From: an uncultured Prevotellaceae bacterium
GTDB taxonomy: Bacteria; Bacteroidota; Bacteroidia; Bacteroidales; Muribaculaceae
Direction of reading: 5' to 3'
NCBI GenBank assembly: GCA_937892085.1
Contig: CALAVD010000149.1
Location: forward strand, 1-17,362
Length of the DNA stretch: 17,362 bases
The notes under the pieces were generated by a model that was not told where the DNA came from, ran no database searches, and worked only from the letters and a program-made list of their open reading frames with translations. Positions 15,473 to 17,362 of the stretch are shown one piece after another; positions within the stretch are counted from its first letter, which is position 1, and every line of letters starts with the position of its first letter. The translations under genes and the position numbers were made by a program.

Positions 15473-16351
15473 ATGCAGATAATAGACGGAAAGAAAATAT
15501 CGGCGCAGATTAAGGAAGAAATTGCTGCCGAGGTTAAGGAGATAGTGGCTTCAGGTGGCCGCCGCCCAAATCTTGTGGGCGTGCTCGTGGGTCATGACGG
15601 GGGCAGTGAGAGTTACATGGCATCTAAAACGAAGGCATGTGAGCAGTGCGGGTTTGACTCGTCGCTAATACGCTTTGATGACGATGTGACTCAAGAACAA
15701 CTCATTGCAAAAATACAAGAGCTAAACAACGACAAGGGCGTGGACGGCTTTATCGTGCAACTGCCGCTTCCCAAGCACATCGACGAGGAAGCCGTGATAG
15801 AGGCCATCGACTACCGCAAGGACGTTGACGGTTTCCACCCCGTGAACGTGGGACGCATGATGATAGGCCTGCCATGCTTCAAGCCCGCAACCCCCTCGGG
15901 CATTGTGATGCTGCTGGAGCGCTACGGCATCGACACACGCGGCAAGCACTGCGTGGTGTTAGGACGCAGCAACATCGTGGGCAAGCCCATCGCCAACATG
16001 CTCATGCAGAAGGCTCAGCCCGGAAACTGCACCGTCACGGTGTGCCACAGCGCAACGCCTAACATCAAGGAGATGTGCCTGCAAGCCGACATCCTGATTG
16101 CAGCCTTAGGCAGCCCCGAGTTTGTTAAGGAGGATATGGTGAAAGAAGGTGCCGTGGTAATTGACGTGGGCACCACCCGCGTGGAGGACAGCACCCGCGA
16201 GCGCGGCTGGCGATTGTGTGGCGACGTGGATTTCGAGCACGTGGCTCCCAAGTGCAGCTACATCACTCCAGTGCCTGGCGGCGTGGGTCCCATGACCATC
16301 GTCTCGCTCATGCACAACACCCTCCTTGCTGCAACAGGCAGAGCCTATTAA
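15473..16351 (+). CDS. folD: Bifunctional methylene-THF dehydrogenase / methenyl-THF cyclohydrolase
   Basis: This 292-residue cytoplasmic enzyme interconverts 5,10-methylene-, 5,10-methenyl- and 10-formyl-tetrahydrofolate. The catalytic Y48-x3-K52 motif is present (SYMASKTKACEQCG). QLPLPKHID and KDVDGFHPVNVGRM are the substrate-site segments. The cofactor domain starts with GRSNIVGKPIANML (Rossmann region), and the C-terminal signature PVPGGVGPMTIVSLMHNT is intact. Length is as expected for the family. It is the first gene of a probable operon with the formimidoyltransferase gene 130 bases downstream. FolD is normally a housekeeping enzyme, but here its neighbour supplies the methenyl-THF pathway directly. 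Codon use is G+C-richer than in the ATPase genes, consistent with a core gene. Confidence 0.97.
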   Translation: MQIIDGKKISAQIKEEIAAEVKEIVASGGRRPNLVGVLVGHDGGSESYMASKTKACEQCGFDSSLIRFDDDVTQEQLIAKIQELNNDKGVDGFIVQLPLPKHIDEEAVIEAIDYRKDVDGFHPVNVGRMMIGLPCFKPATPSGIVMLLERYGIDTRGKHCVVLGRSNIVGKPIANMLMQKAQPGNCTVTVCHSATPNIKEMCLQADILIAALGSPEFVKEDMVKEGAVVIDVGTTRVEDSTRERGWRLCGDVDFEHVAPKCSYITPVPGGVGPMTIVSLMHNTLLAATGRAY

Positions 16352-16440
16352 CAATGCATAATGCACAATGCAGAATGCACAATTCACAATGCACAATATA
16401 GAATGTCTAGAAAATCTAGAACTTCTAAAATCTTTAGAAA
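16352..16440. repeat. Short tandem AATGCACA-type repeats
   Basis: From the folD stop codon, degenerate AATGCACA/AATTCACA units run to about 16400, followed by TCTAGAAAATCTAGA (16406-16420) and further TTCTAAAA/TTTAGAAA. No promoter box is seen, so the next gene is probably read from the folD promoter. The second part shares an 11-base word with 12963-12973. Confidence 0.55.
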
Positions 16441-16481
16441 AAATCAACTCAACTAACTATAAAACAACCTAAAAAAACAAC

Positions 16482-17362
16482 ATGAACCGACTTATTGAAT
16501 GCGTGCCCAACTTCAGCGAGGGCCGCAACATGGATGTGATTAACCAAATTACCGACGTTATTCGCCAGGCTAAGGGTGTGAAACTGCTCGACGTGGATCC
16601 TGGGGAGGCAACAAACCGCACCGTGGTCACCTTTGTAGGAAGCCCCGAAGCTGTAGTTGAAACAGCTTTTCAGGCAGTGAAACGCGCAGGCGAACTCATC
16701 GACATGCGCCAGCATCACGGTGCTCACCCACGCATGGGCGCCACCGATGTGTGCCCGCTCATCCCTATCGCCGGCATAACTCTTGAGGAGTGTGCCGAGC
16801 TGGCTCGCAAGCTTGCCGAGCGCATCGCCAGCGAAGCCCAGATTCCTTGCTACTGCTATGAGGCTGCCGCCTTCACTCCCGAGCGCCGCAACTTGGCAGT
16901 GTGCCGCAAGGGTGAGTATGAGGCTCTTGCCGAGAAACTGTCGTCGAAAGATGGAGCCCCCGACTTTGGCGCACGTCCCATCGACGAGCAAGTAGCACGC
17001 ACTGGCTGTACAGCAGTTGGTGCCCGCGACTTCCTCATCGCCACAAATTTCAACCTGACCCCCACCAGTACCCGCCGTGCTAACGCCATCGCGTTTGACG
17101 TACGCGAGAAGGGTCGTCCCGTGCGTGAGGGCAACCCCATCACCGGCACTCCCAAAAAGGACGAAAACGGAAACACCATCATGCAGCCCGGTACCCTCAA
17201 GGGCACCAAGGCCATTGGCTGGTACATCGACGAATATAAAATCGCACAGGTGTCGATGAACATCACCGACATCAACACCACCCCGCTCCACGTGGCATTT
17301 GACGAGGTGAGCCGCTGTGCTCAGAACCGCGGCATCCGCGTCACAGGCACCGAGATTGTGGG
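16482..17362 (+). CDS. ftcD: Glutamate formimidoyltransferase, 3' end beyond window
   Basis: The reading frame stays open from the ATG at 16482 to the window end (293 codons shown). The protein begins NRLIECVPNFSEGRN, the typical start of formimidoyltransferases, and has AHPRMGATDVCPLIPI with H82, the position of the catalytic histidine in the mammalian enzyme. The transferase N-terminal subdomain covers about 1-180, followed by the second subdomain (ARDFLIATNFNLTP, then LKGTKAIGWYIDEY). It moves the formimino group of N-formiminoglutamate, from histidine breakdown, to tetrahydrofolate; a cyclodeaminase then makes methenyl-THF. Whether a cyclodeaminase domain is fused cannot be seen because the gene is cut off. 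Its place after folD fits the shared folate pathway; imidazolonepropionase or histidase genes may follow outside the window. Confidence 0.93.
   Translation, partial: MNRLIECVPNFSEGRNMDVINQITDVIRQAKGVKLLDVDPGEATNRTVVTFVGSPEAVVETAFQAVKRAGELIDMRQHHGAHPRMGATDVCPLIPIAGITLEECAELARKLAERIASEAQIPCYCYEAAAFTPERRNLAVCRKGEYEALAEKLSSKDGAPDFGARPIDEQVARTGCTAVGARDFLIATNFNLTPTSTRRANAIAFDVREKGRPVREGNPITGTPKKDENGNTIMQPGTLKGTKAIGWYIDEYKIAQVSMNITDINTTPLHVAFDEVSRCAQNRGIRVTGTEIV

Noticed and set aside
16449..17291. 280-residue minus-strand frame opposite the formimidoyltransferase
   Set aside because: It is the antisense shadow of a strongly conserved gene with intact motifs.

Overview
The window looks like a chromosomal segment of a Bacteroidota species, most likely order Bacteroidales. 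Four things support this. Promoters match the Bacteroidota form (a -7 box TAnnTTTG with a -33 TTG about 20 bases upstream). MurF and alanine racemase are fused into one protein. A GSCFA-family gene sits directly upstream of that fusion. There is also a TonB-receptor-like barrel of the OMP_b-brl_3 kind. A gut family such as Muribaculaceae or Prevotellaceae is a guess that I cannot settle from sequence alone. No rRNA, tRNA, transposase or CRISPR array was seen.

Layout. Positions 1-236 hold no gene. They contain a partial dispersed repeat (14-58), three tandem units of exactly 33 bases (82-180) and a strong palindrome (166-210). A P-loop ATPase with a C-terminal PD-(D/E)XK-like domain (DUF234 type) follows at 255-1673, and a near-identical palindrome lies downstream (1729-1773). 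Leftward genes come next: murF-alr (1805-4288) and the GSCFA gene (4368-5318), probably one cell-wall-linked operon with a good promoter at 5339-5370. A second ATPase-nuclease-like gene (AAA_14 plus DUF4143, 5545-6882) is transcribed divergently. Its leader consists of tandem units that are again exactly 33 bases long. It ends at a hairpin (6888-6923).

From 11627 down to 6990 is a leftward cluster: ABC ATPase, ABC permease, a short GntR/YtrA-type repressor, and an outer-membrane beta-barrel protein. The first three are overlapping or 3 bases apart. The promoter region of the cluster carries a 26-base palindrome next to the -7 box, a likely operator for the GntR protein. Positions 11700-12247 hold no convincing gene but contain a hairpin-rich dispersed repeat related to the one at 14-58.

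The right part contains an unrecognised four-helix membrane protein (12248-12928), a CPA2-type cation:proton antiporter with two RCK_C-like domains (13020-15263, leftward), then folD (15473-16351) and the start of a glutamate formimidoyltransferase gene (16482 to the window end). The last two belong together: formimino transfer from histidine breakdown feeds methenyl-tetrahydrofolate, the FolD substrate.

The most interesting signal is the shared design of the two ATPase loci. Two different ATPase/PD-(D/E)XK-like fusions each have short repeats with an exact 33-base period and a common CGAAAAA core just upstream. The first is also bracketed by duplicated palindromes. This suggests a family of modular, possibly mobile, self-regulated units. 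Function and mobility are inference.
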